A stretch of 64,000 nt of DNA from Microbacterium sp. NC79 (GCF_019061125.1 NZ_JAHQYI010000001.1:1054001-1118000), one strand, 5' to 3'; numbered from the stretch's first letter, positions 44,337 through 54,604 are shown. Numbers and translations: made by a program. Notes: generated by a model not told the origin, from the letters alone.

Positions 44337-45878
44337 ATGTCAGTCGACACCCACGCACTCCGCACCGACAGCGCCACAGGCAAGGTGAGCTGGCGAGGGT
44401 GGGTCGCGCTCGCCGTGCTGATGCTGCCGGTGCTTTTGGTGTCTGTCGACAACACCGTGTTGAGTTTCGCGCTGCCAGAAATCGCTATTCACCTCGAACC
44501 CACCAGCACCGAACAACTCTGGATCATTGATGCCTACCCGCTCGTGCTGGCGGCGTTGCTGGTGACGATGGGCACGATGGGAGACCGCTTCGGTCGCCGC
44601 AAACTGCTCCTCATCGGTGCCACCGGCTTTGCCGCAATCTCCGTGGTCGCCGCCTTCTCCACATCAGCAGGCATGCTGATCGCCGCGCGCGCCGCAATGG
44701 GCTTCTTCGGCGCGATGCTGATGCCGTCGACGATGTCGCTGTTGCGCTCGATCTTTACGGACCGTGACCAGCGCCGGCTGGCTGTCGCTATTTGGGCGGC
44801 GGGCTTCTCCGCTGGCTCCGCCCTGGGCCCCATCGTCGGTGGCATTCTGCTCGAGCACTTCTCGTGGGGTTCCGTCTTCCTGCTTTCCGTTCCCGTGCTG
44901 GTGCCGCTGCTGATCTTCGCGCCCATGCTGGTTCCGGACACGAAAGACCCGAACCCCGGTCGCCTCGACCCCATCAGCATTGCGCTCTCGGTCGCCACGA
45001 TGGTTCCGATTGTGTTCGCGATCAAGGAAGTCGCGGTGCAAGGCTTCTTCCACCCGGTTTCGCTTTTGTTCGTTGTTGGCCTGATCTTCGGATGGCTCTT
45101 CGTGCGCCGCCAGTTGCGCCTTGAAGAGCCGATGCTCGATATGGCCCTGTTCCGGATGCCGGTGTTCTCGGGTTCGATCATGGTCAACCTGTTGAGCGTG
45201 ATCGCGCTCGTTGGCTTCCTGTACTTTGTGGCGCAGCACCTGCAACTCATCGTGGGGCTCAGCCCGCTCAACGCCGGCCTCGCCCTTGTGCCGGGACTGG
45301 TGGTGATGATCATTGCGGGTCTTGTCGTGGTTCCGATCTCCGCACGTGTGTCGCCGCACATCCTGATTCCCAGCGCCCTGGTGTTTTCGGTCATCGGATA
45401 CGTTGCCGTCGCGTTTGCCACGGATGAATCTGCCGTTACGACCCTCATGCTCGCGTTCGTGTCGCTCGGCATCGGTATCGGCATGGCCGAGACCGTGTCA
45501 AACGACCTCGTCCTCGGTAGCGCACCTGCCGCGAAGGCGGGCGCGGCAAGTGCTGTCTCTGAAACCGCCTACGAGCTGGGGGCGGTACTCGGAACCTCGA
45601 TTCTGGGTGGCATTCTGACCGCGCTGTATCGCTCGAGCATGATCGTTCCCGACGGTGTGCCTGTGGCCGTCGCTGACGCCGCGCGCGAGACGCTGGCTGG
45701 CGCCGTGCTGGAAGCAGAAAAGCTGGGCGGAACCATGGGTAACGATCTGTTTGCTGCTGCGGCGCACGCGTTTGATTCGGGTGTGACGGTGACGGCGTTG
45801 ATCGGCGCCGGCCTCATCGTGATCGCAGCAGTAATCGCGGGGACTACGCTGAAGGGTAATGCGCCCGCATCGGAGTGA
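44337..45878 (+). CDS. MFS drug exporter of the DHA2 (14-TMS) type
   Basis: 513 residues with about 14 membrane segments. DHA2 features: motif D1-like [17 protein letters not shown], motif [15 protein letters not shown], motif C-like [20 protein letters not shown] proton-driven exporter of toxic or amphiphilic compounds in the cytoplasmic membrane. Regulated by the divergent TetR protein. Ribosome site AGAGGA. Substrate cannot be read from sequence. Confidence 0.92.
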   Translation: MSVDTHALRTDSATGKVSWRGWVALAVLMLPVLLVSVDNTVLSFALPEIAIHLEPTSTEQLWIIDAYPLVLAALLVTMGTMGDRFGRRKLLLIGATGFAAISVVAAFSTSAGMLIAARAAMGFFGAMLMPSTMSLLRSIFTDRDQRRLAVAIWAAGFSAGSALGPIVGGILLEHFSWGSVFLLSVPVLVPLLIFAPMLVPDTKDPNPGRLDPISIALSVATMVPIVFAIKEVAVQGFFHPVSLLFVVGLIFGWLFVRRQLRLEEPMLDMALFRMPVFSGSIMVNLLSVIALVGFLYFVAQHLQLIVGLSPLNAGLALVPGLVVMIIAGLVVVPISARVSPHILIPSALVFSVIGYVAVAFATDESAVTTLMLAFVSLGIGIGMAETVSNDLVLGSAPAAKAGAASAVSETAYELGAVLGTSILGGILTALYRSSMIVPDGVPVAVADAARETLAGAVLEAEKLGGTMGNDLFAAAAHAFDSGVTVTALIGAGLIVIAAVIAGTTLKGNAPASE

Positions 45879-45903
45879 GGCGCCCACCCCTCTAAGGAGA
45901 GCA

Positions 45904-46950
45904 ATGTCGCGCGTCGTCAAGCTGGCTGTTATTCCCGGTGACGGAATTGGCCCCGAGGTTATCGCCGAGGCCGAAAAGGTTCTCGCCGCGGTCACCGCAG
46001 ACTCGGGCGTCACGTTCGACAAGACGCGATTCTCGCTGGGGGCTGCGCGCTACCTAGAAACGGGCGACACCCTGACGGACGAAGACCTTGCCGCGATTTC
46101 ATCGCACGACGCGATTCTGCTGGGTGCCGTTGGCGGCGTTCCCGGTGACCCCCGCCTGAAAGACGCCAACATTGAGCGTGGTCTGCTGCTGAAGCTGCGC
46201 TTCACCCTCGACCACTACGTCAACCTCCGTCCGTCACGGTTGTACCCGGGCTTCAGCGGTCCGCTCGCAAACCCCGGTGACATCGACTTCGTCGTTGTGC
46301 GTGAAGGCACCGAGGGGCCTTACGTCGGTAACGGCGGCGCCATTCGCGTGGGCACGCCGAACGAGGTGGCCAATGAGACCAGCGTCAACACGGCTTTCGG
46401 TGTCGAGCGCGTGGTGCGATTCGCTTTCGCGCAGGCACAGAAGCGTCGTAAGAAGCTGACGCTTGTGCACAAGACCAACGTTCTCGTGAATGCCGGTGGC
46501 CTGTGGCAGCGCATCGTGAACGAGGTGGCGCCGGAGTTCCCCGAGGTCGCCGTAGACTATCTCCACGTCGACGCCGTGACAATCTTCATGGTCACAAACC
46601 CGTCCCGCTTTGACGTCATCGTCACCGACAACCTCTTCGGTGACATTGTGACCGACCTGGCAGGTGCCGTAACCGGCGGTATCGGCCTTGCGGCATCCGG
46701 AAATATCAACCCGGATGGTGCCTTCCCCTCGATGTTCGAGCCCGTTCATGGTTCCGCACCCGACATCGCAGGCAAGCAGCTCGCTGACCCCACAGCTGCC
46801 ATCGGATCGATCGCGCTTCTTCTTGAACACCTCGGCCTCGACGCCGAAGCTGCTCGCGTGACTCGCGCGATCGAGGAAGACGTCGCACACCGCGGCGACG
46901 CAAAGCGAACCACAGCCGAAATCGGCGACGCCATCGCTTCGCGCGTTTAG
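45904..46950 (+). CDS. leuB: 3-isopropylmalate dehydrogenase
   Basis: 348 residues starting [19 protein letters not shown] with TAAGGAGAG upstream. Motifs: [19 protein letters not shown] (substrate), [43 protein letters not shown] (metal Asp), [12 protein letters not shown] (NAD). Oxidative decarboxylation step in leucine synthesis. Followed by ilvE. Confidence 0.95.
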   Translation: MSRVVKLAVIPGDGIGPEVIAEAEKVLAAVTADSGVTFDKTRFSLGAARYLETGDTLTDEDLAAISSHDAILLGAVGGVPGDPRLKDANIERGLLLKLRFTLDHYVNLRPSRLYPGFSGPLANPGDIDFVVVREGTEGPYVGNGGAIRVGTPNEVANETSVNTAFGVERVVRFAFAQAQKRRKKLTLVHKTNVLVNAGGLWQRIVNEVAPEFPEVAVDYLHVDAVTIFMVTNPSRFDVIVTDNLFGDIVTDLAGAVTGGIGLAASGNINPDGAFPSMFEPVHGSAPDIAGKQLADPTAAIGSIALLLEHLGLDAEAARVTRAIEEDVAHRGDAKRTTAEIGDAIASRV

Positions 46951-46990
46951 GCGTAACCTAGATAACGCAATTCACTCACTAGGAAGTGAC

Positions 46991-48079
46991 ATGACGACAC
47001 AATCTGCTCCCTCCCTGGAGTTCCAGGTCACGCGCAACCTTGCTCCCAAGACGGATGCCGAGCGCGCGGAGATCCTGAAGGATCCGGGATTCGGTAACTA
47101 TTTCACCGACCACATGGTCGACATCTGCTGGTCAGAGAACGGTGGCTGGCACCGCCCGCGCGTGCAACCGTACGGGCCGATCGCTCTTGACCCTGCGGCC
47201 TCGGTGCTGCATTACGGTCAGGAAATCTTCGAAGGCATCAAGGCCTACCGTCACGCTGACGGCAGCATTTGGACCTTCCGTCCCGACCAGAACGCGCAGC
47301 GCCTGCAGCGCAGTGCGCGCCGCATGGCGCTTCCGGAGCTTCCGGAAGAGTACTTCCTGCAGTCTCTGAAGGAAGCCATCAAGGTCGACGGTGCGTGGGT
47401 TCCGTCTGGCGATGACCAGAGCCTGTACTTCCGGCCCTTCATGTTCGCGAAGGAGGCGTTCCTGGGTGTTCGCCCCGCGAAGAAGGTCGCGTACTACCTG
47501 ATTTCGAGCCCTGCCGGCGCCTACTTCACCGGTGGCGTGAAGCCCGTCAACATCTGGCTGAGCGAAGACTACGCTCGCGCAGGCAAGGGTGGCACGGGTG
47601 CGGCGAAGACCGGCGGCAACTACGCGGCATCGCTGCTCCCGCAGGCAGAGGCTTATGAGAAGGGCTGCCAGCAGGTTGTCTTCCTCAATGAGCACGGTGA
47701 CGTCGAAGAGCTTGGCGGCATGAACGTGATCTTCGTCTACAAGGACGGAACCGTTGTCACCCCGAAGTCAGACTCGATTCTCCCTGGCATCACCCGCGCA
47801 TCCATTCTGCAGCTCGCAGAGGACCGCGGGCACAAGGTGGAGAGCCGCCCGGTTTCGCTGAAGGAATGGCGCGATGGCGTCGCCTCCGGCGACATTGTCG
47901 AGGTGTTCGCGTGCGGTACGGCCGCCGTGGTTACCCCGATCGGCCTGCTCAAGGGCACGGACTTCGAAGATGTCCAGCCGACGGGCGAGTTGGCATTGTC
48001 GCTGCGTGAAGAACTCACCGACATTCAGTACGGCCGCCGCGAAGACAAGCACGGCTGGCTTTACCGCCTCGACGCGTAA
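46991..48079 (+). CDS. ilvE: Branched-chain amino acid aminotransferase
   Basis: 362 residues, fold type IV PLP enzyme. Typical actinobacterial IlvE pattern: FGNYFTDHMVDICWSENGGW, LHYGQEIFEGIKAYRHADG, GKGGTGAAKTGGNYAASLLP, EELGGMNVIFVYKDG, EVFACGTAAVVTPIG. Last step of Ile/Val/Leu synthesis. AGGAAGTGAC precedes the ATG. A strong terminator follows. Confidence 0.95.
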   Translation: MTTQSAPSLEFQVTRNLAPKTDAERAEILKDPGFGNYFTDHMVDICWSENGGWHRPRVQPYGPIALDPAASVLHYGQEIFEGIKAYRHADGSIWTFRPDQNAQRLQRSARRMALPELPEEYFLQSLKEAIKVDGAWVPSGDDQSLYFRPFMFAKEAFLGVRPAKKVAYYLISSPAGAYFTGGVKPVNIWLSEDYARAGKGGTGAAKTGGNYAASLLPQAEAYEKGCQQVVFLNEHGDVEELGGMNVIFVYKDGTVVTPKSDSILPGITRASILQLAEDRGHKVESRPVSLKEWRDGVASGDIVEVFACGTAAVVTPIGLLKGTDFEDVQPTGELALSLREELTDIQYGRREDKHGWLYRLDA

Positions 48080-48085
48080 CACGGT

Positions 48086-48126
48086 GACGAAGACTCCGCA
48101 CAGAAGTGCGGAGTCTTCGTCGTTTC
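48086..48126 (+). terminator. Terminator after ilvE
   Basis: Perfect 16-bp stem GACGAAGACTCCGCAC, loop AGAA, its complement, then GTTTCT. Confidence 0.88.
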
Positions 48127-48147
48127 TCGGAGCGATAGGCTGGGGTG

Positions 48148-48915
48148 GTGAGGATTGCACGCTTTAGCCACAATGACGCGATCAAGTACGGCATCGTCGA
48201 TGAAACCGATCTCGTGGTGCTCGCCGGTGACCCGATGTTCGCCGGATTCGAGACTACGGGGGAGCGGATTCCGCTCGCTGACACCGCGCTCCTGGCGCCA
48301 GTCATTCCCCGCTCCAAGGTGGTGTGCGTCGGCCTCAACTACGTCGATCATGCATCCGAGGTTGCCATGGAAGCGCCGGTGGAACCGCTGCTTTTCTTGA
48401 AGCCGAACACCGCAGTGGTAGGCCCGGGCGACGCGATCGTGCGCCCCAAGCAATCCCAGCGCACCGAGTTCGAAGGTGAGCTGGCGGTCGTGATCGGCCG
48501 CATCGCGAAAAACGTCTCAGCCGACAATGCTCTCGACTATGTGTTCGGCTACACGATCGGAAACGATGTTTCTGCTCGCGACCTTCAGTTTGCTGACGGC
48601 CAGTGGGCACGCGCCAAGGGTTTTGATACGTTCTGCCCGCTTGGGCCGGCGATCGAGACTGACTTTGACCCGGAGACGGCGCGCATCACGACCTCGCTGA
48701 ACGGCCAGGTCAAGCAGGATGCCCCGCTGAGCGACATGATTTTCTCGGTTGCCGAGATCATTGCGCACGCATCCGCAGCATTCACGTTGCTGCCCGGTGA
48801 CGTGATTCTGACAGGAACTCCTGCCGGGGTTGGCCCGTTCGTCGCCGGCGACAAGATTGAGGTCGCCATCAGCGGCCTCGGCACACTGCGCAACACAGCA
48901 CGCGACGCCGCATGA
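48148..48915 (+). CDS. Fumarylacetoacetate hydrolase (FAH) family protein
   Basis: 255 residues from the second of two adjacent GTG codons. TAGGCT at 48136-48141 lies exactly 6 nt upstream of this one (leaderless). FAH fold: CVGLNYVDHASEV, PLLFLKPNTAVVGPGDAIV, EFEGELAVVIGR (metal Glu), GYTIGNDVSARDLQ, KGFDTFCPLGPAI, GDVILTGTPAGVGPF. The family cleaves or decarboxylates 2,4-dioxo acids. Exact substrate unknown; adjacency to leuB and gltX is conserved in actinobacteria such as Mycobacterium (Rv2993c). Overlaps the next gene (ATGA). Confidence 0.9.
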   Translation: MRIARFSHNDAIKYGIVDETDLVVLAGDPMFAGFETTGERIPLADTALLAPVIPRSKVVCVGLNYVDHASEVAMEAPVEPLLFLKPNTAVVGPGDAIVRPKQSQRTEFEGELAVVIGRIAKNVSADNALDYVFGYTIGNDVSARDLQFADGQWARAKGFDTFCPLGPAIETDFDPETARITTSLNGQVKQDAPLSDMIFSVAEIIAHASAAFTLLPGDVILTGTPAGVGPFVAGDKIEVAISGLGTLRNTARDAA

Positions 48916-50141
48916 CCACGGCGCTTGCTGTTGATGTTTCCCGCATCCAGCGCCGCACCGTCGGCATTCTCGCGACGGGCCAGGTGCTTAGCGGGGTTGG
49001 CTTTGGTGCCACCGTTTCGCTCGGTGCGCTCCTCGCCGCAGACATTTCCGGCAACGACGCGTTCTCTGGGCTCGCAACCGCTTCGGTGACGCTCGGCGCC
49101 GCGATCTGTGCCATTCCGCTGGCTCGGATGGCAGCCAGGCGCGGTCGCCGCATGGCGCTCACACTCGGCAACCTGCTTGCCCTCGTCGGCATCGCCACGG
49201 TGATTACCGCAGCGGGGATTCGCGTTTTCCCGCTTCTGCTCGTCGGCATCTTGATGATTGGCGCAGGAAACGCCGGCAACCTGCAGTCACGCTTCGCCGC
49301 AACCGACCTTGCCTCAGCGAAGCGTCGCGGACGCGATCTCTCCGTCGTCGTGTGGGCCACCACCGTGGGCGGCGTTGTTGGCCCGTTGCTGCTGACACCG
49401 GGTGAAGCGATCGGTGCGGTGCTGGGTATGCCGAAAAACACCGGCGCCTACGTGTTCTCCCTCGTCGCTGCCGCGCTGGCATTTGTGCTGTATCTGCTTG
49501 CGCTGCGGCCAGACCCACTGAAGCTCGCCCAACAGATGGAATCCAGCGGTGCCGCCAAGGCGGGCCTCCAGGTGTCGGTCGATCAGCCCCGCATTGCGCG
49601 CTACGCCATCTTTGCTGTGGCTGGCTCTCACGCTGTGATGGCGAGCGTCATGGCGATGACTCCGGTGCATCTCGCGCATATGTCGCCCGAGAATGTGACG
49701 ACCGTCGTCGGCATCACGATCGCGCTGCACGTCGCGGGAATGTACGGTCTTTCACCGGTTTTCGGTATCTTGGCTGACCGCGTTGGCCGCGTACCCGTCA
49801 TTCTCCTCGGTCAGGCTTTGCTCGCTGCCGCGCTCATCGTTGCGTTCTTCGGTAGCCACAGTGAGGGTGGCGTGATGGCGGCGCTCATTCTGCTGGGACT
49901 GGGGTGGAGCGCGGCAACCGTGGCAGGTTCCGCTCTCCTCACGGAAGTGACCGAAACCTCAAAGCGTCCGAAGCGTCAGGGCATCAGCGACTCGCTGATG
50001 AGCCTGTGCGCGGCCATCGGCGCGGTGCTTGCCGGTCTCGTGCTGGCTGCCGTGGAATACCGCGGGCTCGCGCTTGTTGCCATGGGCGTCGTGGTTGCGG
50101 TGATTGCACTGTCGCCGCTCGCCCTGCGTCGCCAGAAGTAG
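48912..50141 (+). CDS. MFS transporter
   Basis: 409 residues, about 12 membrane segments. N-terminal half RRTVGILATGQVLSGVGFGATVS, motif A-like ARMAARRGRRMALTLG, second-half motif GILADRVGRVPVILLGQ, and [25 protein letters not shown] overlap with the FAH-family gene suggests they share a role, possibly transport of the same organic acid; that is inference. Substrate unknown. Confidence 0.9.
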   Translation: MTTALAVDVSRIQRRTVGILATGQVLSGVGFGATVSLGALLAADISGNDAFSGLATASVTLGAAICAIPLARMAARRGRRMALTLGNLLALVGIATVITAAGIRVFPLLLVGILMIGAGNAGNLQSRFAATDLASAKRRGRDLSVVVWATTVGGVVGPLLLTPGEAIGAVLGMPKNTGAYVFSLVAAALAFVLYLLALRPDPLKLAQQMESSGAAKAGLQVSVDQPRIARYAIFAVAGSHAVMASVMAMTPVHLAHMSPENVTTVVGITIALHVAGMYGLSPVFGILADRVGRVPVILLGQALLAAALIVAFFGSHSEGGVMAALILLGLGWSAATVAGSALLTEVTETSKRPKRQGISDSLMSLCAAIGAVLAGLVLAAVEYRGLALVAMGVVVAVIALSPLALRRQK

Positions 50142-50250
50142 TCACTGCAAGATAGCGGCCCTCGGCTCCGATGCCGCCCTGACGTCGCGAACATCCGGCA
50201 AGAATCAGCACGCCGATCGCCGCTGCTGTCGTACCAGCCAATCGTCTCAT
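49984..50250 (-). CDS. Possible short lipoprotein, or the 5' remnant of one
   Basis: The start looks genuine: GAGGAG 7 nt before an ATG, a GATAAT-type -10 further up, and a textbook signal peptide [20 protein letters not shown] with lipobox LAGC. After about 45 residues the frame runs antisense through the end of the MFS gene and turns Arg/Pro-rich ([15 protein letters not shown]), as antisense frames in GC-rich DNA do. I read it as a lipoprotein gene that has lost its 3' part, or a very short lipopeptide gene. The ORF as it stands is 88 codons. Confidence 0.35.
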   Translation of the reverse strand: MRRLAGTTAAAIGVLILAGCSRRQGGIGAEGRYLAVTTSGDAGRAATVQSPQPRRPWQQARARGIPRQPARDRQAPRRWPRTGSSASR

Positions 50251-50353
50251 GGTGCTTCTCCTCGATCCGATGGTTCCACTTTGCGCCATTATCGGGCGTT
50301 TGCGCCAGGGGAGAGGCAGAAAGTCAGCCGAGACAGGCGTAAAATGGATCGCG

Positions 50354-51865
50354 ATGTCTAGCGCACCTGATTCTCGTACCACTACCGTCACCGGAGCCGA
50401 CGTTCGCGTTCGGTTCTGCCCGTCGCCTACCGGCCTGCCGCACGTCGGCATGGTTCGCACGGCGCTCTACAACTGGGCGTACGCGCGCCACACCGGGGGC
50501 AAGCTGATCTTCCGTGTCGAAGACACCGACGCTCAGCGTGACAGCGAGGAAAGTTATCGGCAGCTCGTTGACGCGCTGACGTGGCTCAAGATCGACTGGG
50601 ATGAGGGTGTTGAGGTTGGCGGACCGCACGAGCCGTACCGTCAGTCGCAGCGCGCTGACATCTACGCAGGCGTGCTGGAGAAGCTGATCGCTTCGGGCGC
50701 CGTGTACGAGTCGTACTCGAATGCCGAGGAAATCGACGCACGTAACGAGGCGGCAGGCCGCGCCAAGCAGCTCGGTTACGACAACTACGACCGCAACCTT
50801 ACTGAGGAGCAGAAGGCGGCGTTCCGTGCTGAGGGCCGTGAGCCCGCGTACCGCCTGCGTGTTCCTGACCAGGACTTCACGTACGTTGACCTGATTCGTG
50901 GCGAGGTGACGTTCCCTGCCGGATCCTTCCCGGACTTCGTGATTGTGCGTGCGGGCGGTCACGCCCTCTACACGTTCACCAACCCGGTTGATGACGCTCT
51001 CATGGGCATCACGCACGTGATCCGCGGTGAAGACCTGATGCCGTCGACGGCTCGTCAGCTCGCGCTGTACGGTGCGCTGATCGACGCTGGTGTGACGACG
51101 TTTGTGCCGCGCTTCGGCCACATGCCGCTCGTGCTGGGGGAGACCGGCAACAAGAAGCTTTCCAAGCGCGACCCGCAGGCAGACCTGTTCCTGCAGCGCG
51201 ACAAGGGCTTCATCCACGAGGGTCTGCTGAACTACCTGTCGTTGCTCGGCTGGTCGATTGGCCCCGACCGCGACATCTTCTCGCTGGAAGAGCTCGTTGC
51301 GGCCTTCGACATTGCCGATGTCAACCCGAACCCGGCTCGCTTCGACCAGAAGAAGGCCGAGTCGATCAACGGTGACCATATCCGCATGCTCGATGTCGAA
51401 GACTTCGCTGAGCGCACGGTGTCGTACCTGACGGCTGCTGGCGTTATTGGTAACGAGCCGACCGCTGAGCAGCGTGAACTGATTTCGGCTGTCGCGCCGC
51501 TCGTGCAGGAGCGCGTGCAGTTGCTCGGTGAGGTTCCGGGGCTCGTGGGCTTCTTATTCACCGACGAGATTGACTACGCAGAGGATGCCCTCAAGGGTCT
51601 GCCTGCAAACTATGTCGACGTGCTTGAGGCGAGCGCTGCTGCGCTTGAGGGTGTCGATGCTGGTGACTTCACGGCAGCGAACATTCAGGCTGCGCTGTCG
51701 GCTGCGCTGATCGATGGTCTCGAGTTGAAGCCCCGTGTGGCTTATGGTCCGCCGCGCGTTGCGATCAGCGGACGCCGCATTTCGCCGCCGCTGTTTGAAT
51801 CGATGGAACTGCTCGGCAAGGAGCGCACTTTGGCGCGTCTGAAGGGGCTCGCGACTCGCGCGTGA
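50354..51865 (+). CDS. gltX: Glutamyl-tRNA synthetase
   Basis: 503 residues from the ATG at 50354 ([10 protein letters not shown]), 8 nt after TAAAAT (50340-50345), hence probably leaderless. Class I motifs: HIGH region [16 protein letters not shown] and KMSKS region [25 protein letters not shown] follows HIGH. Charges tRNA-Glu, and in actinobacteria normally also tRNA-Gln (non-discriminating, corrected by GatCAB). A tRNA-Gln gene follows 71 bp downstream. A longer frame upstream is rejected. Confidence 0.96.
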   Translation: MSSAPDSRTTTVTGADVRVRFCPSPTGLPHVGMVRTALYNWAYARHTGGKLIFRVEDTDAQRDSEESYRQLVDALTWLKIDWDEGVEVGGPHEPYRQSQRADIYAGVLEKLIASGAVYESYSNAEEIDARNEAAGRAKQLGYDNYDRNLTEEQKAAFRAEGREPAYRLRVPDQDFTYVDLIRGEVTFPAGSFPDFVIVRAGGHALYTFTNPVDDALMGITHVIRGEDLMPSTARQLALYGALIDAGVTTFVPRFGHMPLVLGETGNKKLSKRDPQADLFLQRDKGFIHEGLLNYLSLLGWSIGPDRDIFSLEELVAAFDIADVNPNPARFDQKKAESINGDHIRMLDVEDFAERTVSYLTAAGVIGNEPTAEQRELISAVAPLVQERVQLLGEVPGLVGFLFTDEIDYAEDALKGLPANYVDVLEASAAALEGVDAGDFTAANIQAALSAALIDGLELKPRVAYGPPRVAISGRRISPPLFESMELLGKERTLARLKGLATRA

Positions 51866-51936
51866 TTCCACTCAGTTTGGTTGGTGGCCGCATCTCGGGT
51901 AATGTATTTCCTTGGTAAGACACCAACCAAAAACCT

Positions 51937-52008
51937 TGGGGTATGGTGTAATTGGCAACACGGCGGTTTCTGGTTCCGTTGTTCTTGGTTCGAGTCCAGG
52001 TACCCCAG
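51937..52008 (+). tRNA. tRNA-Gln (anticodon CTG)
   Basis: Acceptor stem TGGGGTA pairs with TACCCCA. The anticodon loop TTCTGGT gives CTG; T-arm TTGGTTCGAGTCCAG. Discriminator G; CCA not encoded. Directly downstream of gltX. Confidence 0.96.
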
Positions 52009-52015
52009 CAAGTAG

Positions 52016-52045
52016 AAAAGACCCGCGGATTTCCGCGGGTCTTTT
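52016..52045 (+). terminator. Terminator after tRNA-Gln
   Basis: 13-bp stem AAAAGACCCGCGG / CCGCGGGTCTTTT with a 4-nt loop, followed by GCTTT. Confidence 0.92.
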
Positions 52046-52066
52046 GCTTTGCGGCAGGATGAGAAC

Positions 52067-53053
52067 ATGAGCGAAAACATTCGAATCGGCATCGCTGGCT
52101 ATGGCAACTTGGGGCGCGGCGTTGAAGTCGCGATCGAGAAGAACCCCGACATGAGTCTGGTCGGAATCTTCAGTCGTCGAGAACCCTCGCAGGTCACGCC
52201 GTTGCGCGAGACGACGCCGGTCTTTTCGATGGACACGCTCGCCGATCGCACCGCCGACATCGATGTGCTGATTCTGTGCGGTGGTTCCAAGTCGGACCTT
52301 CCTGAGCAAGGGCCAGCGCTTGCCGCGCTGTTCAACACCGTTGACAGCTTTGACACGCACGCACGTATTCCCGAGTACTTCGACGCTGTTGATGCGCCTG
52401 CGAAGGCCGCTGGTAAGACGGCGTTGATTTCGGCCGGGTGGGACCCCGGAATGTTCTCCATCAACCGTCTGTACGCGCAGTCGCTGCTGCCTGACGGTGA
52501 AACGTACACGTTCTGGGGTCGTGGTCTCAGCCAGGGCCACTCGGATGCGGTGCGCCGCATTCCCGGTGTCGCGGGGGCTGTGCAGTACACGATTCCCTCC
52601 GACGCCGCGATGGACGCGGTGCGCAGCGGCGCCCGCCCGACGCTCGCCACCAACGAAAAGCACACCCGTGAGTGCTTTGTGGTGCTCGCTGATGGTGCTG
52701 ACGCCGCCGACGTGGAGCGCGCGATCGTCACGATGCCGCACTACTTCGACGAGTACGACACCACCGTGCACTTCATCTCGGCCGATGAGCTGGCGCGCGA
52801 TCACAGCGCGATGCGTCACGGTGGCGTTGTGGTTCACAGTGGTGAGACGAGTGACGGAACCTCGCAGGTCGTCGAGTATGGGCTGACACTTGCGAGCAAC
52901 CCCGAGTTCACCGCGAGTGTGCTCGTGACGTACGCGCGCGCTGTTTACCGTCTCAGCGCCCAGGGTCAGCATGGCGCCGTCACGGTGCTCGACGTGGCGC
53001 CCTCGCTGTTGTCGCCGAAATCTCCTGCGACCCTGCGTGCTGAACTGCTCTAG
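52067..53053 (+). CDS. ddh: meso-Diaminopimelate D-dehydrogenase
   Basis: 328 residues. N-terminal dinucleotide motif IGIAGYGNLGRGVEVAI, VGIFSRREP, LILCGGSKSDLPEQ, NTVDSFDTHARIPEYF, and the substrate loop SAGWDPGMFSINR plus GRGLSQGHSDAVRRIPGV, all characteristic of Ddh. It makes meso-diaminopimelate in one NADPH-dependent step from tetrahydrodipicolinate. Starts at ATG 52067; a TTG further up is less likely. Ddh is scattered in bacteria, often acquired laterally, and here it stands alone among unrelated genes. Confidence 0.93.
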   Translation: MSENIRIGIAGYGNLGRGVEVAIEKNPDMSLVGIFSRREPSQVTPLRETTPVFSMDTLADRTADIDVLILCGGSKSDLPEQGPALAALFNTVDSFDTHARIPEYFDAVDAPAKAAGKTALISAGWDPGMFSINRLYAQSLLPDGETYTFWGRGLSQGHSDAVRRIPGVAGAVQYTIPSDAAMDAVRSGARPTLATNEKHTRECFVVLADGADAADVERAIVTMPHYFDEYDTTVHFISADELARDHSAMRHGGVVVHSGETSDGTSQVVEYGLTLASNPEFTASVLVTYARAVYRLSAQGQHGAVTVLDVAPSLLSPKSPATLRAELL

Positions 53054-53059
53054 GGGCTG

Positions 53060-54412
53060 TTAGGCGGCGATGTCGTATCTGGCGCGGCCGCCGAGGCGTG
53101 GGGTTTGTGCCGGGTCGACGGTGGCGGGTGGGATGATCCACACTTTCGATGTGCGTTTGGTGCCGTCGACGTGGATGTTCCAGCCATTGTCATGAATGCG
53201 ATGGTGGCAGCTCGTGCAGAGCAGGACGCCGTTGCTGAGATCTGTTGGCCCGGTATCTCGCTGCCACCATCTAATGTGATGGGCTTTTGTCATGTGGGGT
53301 GGGAGTCCGCACATGACGCATCCGCCGTCTCGTTCAACGAGGGCCAGGCGTTGAGCCCTCGTGAAGAGTCGCTTTTCACGTCCCCAGTCGAGGATCTCTC
53401 CGTCGGATCCGAGGACTGCGGGGATGACTCCACCGCTTGCGGCCATTTGCCTGCAGGTGCTGATGCTGATGGGCTGGTCGGTGCCGTCGATCGTGGCGAC
53501 ACCGGTGCCGGCGGTGAGGTCATCAAGGCTCACGCGGACAATGACGGTCGCGCCCGTGAGCGGGAGGCCGTTGTTGTCGCATCCGGTGATGTGCTCGCAG
53601 ATTGCGGTGAGGGCGTCTGCTTGGAGTTGCGCGACGGTGCGGTGGTCTGCTTCTGTGTCGTCTGCAGTATCGCCGTCGTTCGTTCGTGCTTGGAATGTCG
53701 CCGTCACCCATGCGTCGATGGCTGCCTTTACCGGAGTGCCCGAGGCGACGTCGGTGCAGAAGTTTATAAACAGTGAGCCGTCGCGCTCGTACATTGTGAG
53801 GGAGCGGTTCGCTCGCGCTTCTTCTTCCCGCGGCTCGACGCCGTCAGGGTTCAGCCAGGCTTCGGCGTGAGTTACGAGCTTGCGCACCTCGTGGAGCGTC
53901 AGCCCCGATGACTGCTCTACGAGGAGCGCCTCCGCCTCGGCTACGCGCTCGACAGTCGTGTGCAGTCGCACCCGATCGAGGAGGCCGACGATGAGTGAGC
54001 CTGCATCGGCGGCGATCGTGCCGCGATGGATTGCGGCTTCAACGGCCGGATACTTTGCAGGCAGCCGCTCGCCCAGCAGATTCGAGCGTGGTGCGGTCGC
54101 TTTGCCGAGCTTCGTCAACTTGGCCGCTTCGCCCGTCGACCCGCCCGTTGTCGCGGCAATCAGAGTCGCTGAATTGCGAAACCCCTGCTGCTTCGACAGG
54201 CTGTCTGGCCCCAGTTCGGGTCGCGACTCATGATCAATCCCCGCCGCGACCTCCGTGTGCAACCCGTCGAGCCGGCGTCGCAAGGTGCTAATCGCCGCGT
54301 TCGCAGCCAACAACTGTTCGCGGCTCAGATCGGCCCCACAGTCAGCGTCATCCCACGCAACCTCAAGAGACGCGACGGCCTCAAGAAGCGGGGTGAGATG
54401 TGGATTGGTCAT
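53060..54412 (-). CDS. HNH endonuclease-domain protein with DUF222 (13E12 family)
   Basis: 450 residues from the ATG at 54412 (MTNPHLTPLLEA; GAGGG upstream). N-terminal DUF222 domain (about 30-330) and C-terminal HNH nuclease: RDGGCVMCGLPPHMTKAHHIRWWQRDTGPTDL continuing to LLCTSCHHRIHDNGW, with both zinc CxxC pairs and the AHHI catalytic His present, so it looks intact. Actinobacterial genomes carry many such paralogues, often called 13E12 repeat proteins; their role is not established. Convergent with ddh, 6 bp apart. An AT-rich promoter patch (TACACATATACTAG) lies just upstream. Confidence 0.9.
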   Translation of the reverse strand: MTNPHLTPLLEAVASLEVAWDDADCGADLSREQLLAANAAISTLRRRLDGLHTEVAAGIDHESRPELGPDSLSKQQGFRNSATLIAATTGGSTGEAAKLTKLGKATAPRSNLLGERLPAKYPAVEAAIHRGTIAADAGSLIVGLLDRVRLHTTVERVAEAEALLVEQSSGLTLHEVRKLVTHAEAWLNPDGVEPREEEARANRSLTMYERDGSLFINFCTDVASGTPVKAAIDAWVTATFQARTNDGDTADDTEADHRTVAQLQADALTAICEHITGCDNNGLPLTGATVIVRVSLDDLTAGTGVATIDGTDQPISISTCRQMAASGGVIPAVLGSDGEILDWGREKRLFTRAQRLALVERDGGCVMCGLPPHMTKAHHIRWWQRDTGPTDLSNGVLLCTSCHHRIHDNGWNIHVDGTKRTSKVWIIPPATVDPAQTPRLGGRARYDIAA

Positions 54413-54584
54413 GCCCTCATTGTAGTACACATATACTAGTCGCGCAATATTTTTCTCGAAACTTTGTACTAATGCATTGATTCGAGACATGCTCTGTTCA
54501 TCACCCGCGAGGCTGGTGCGCCGCCTGCCGTCCGCAACCAGTGGCCAGCAGTCTGTAACCCGCGACGCGCGCGACGGCCCCTTA

Positions 54585-54604
54585 GCCGGCCGCCGGTGGC
54601 CGGC
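54585..54604. repeat. GC-rich hairpin downstream of the methyltransferase gene
   Basis: Inverted repeat GCCGGCC-6 nt-GGCCGGC in the 270-bp gap between the HNH and methyltransferase genes, without a T-run. It may be a weak terminator for the methyltransferase. Nothing else is recognisable in that gap. Confidence 0.4.
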
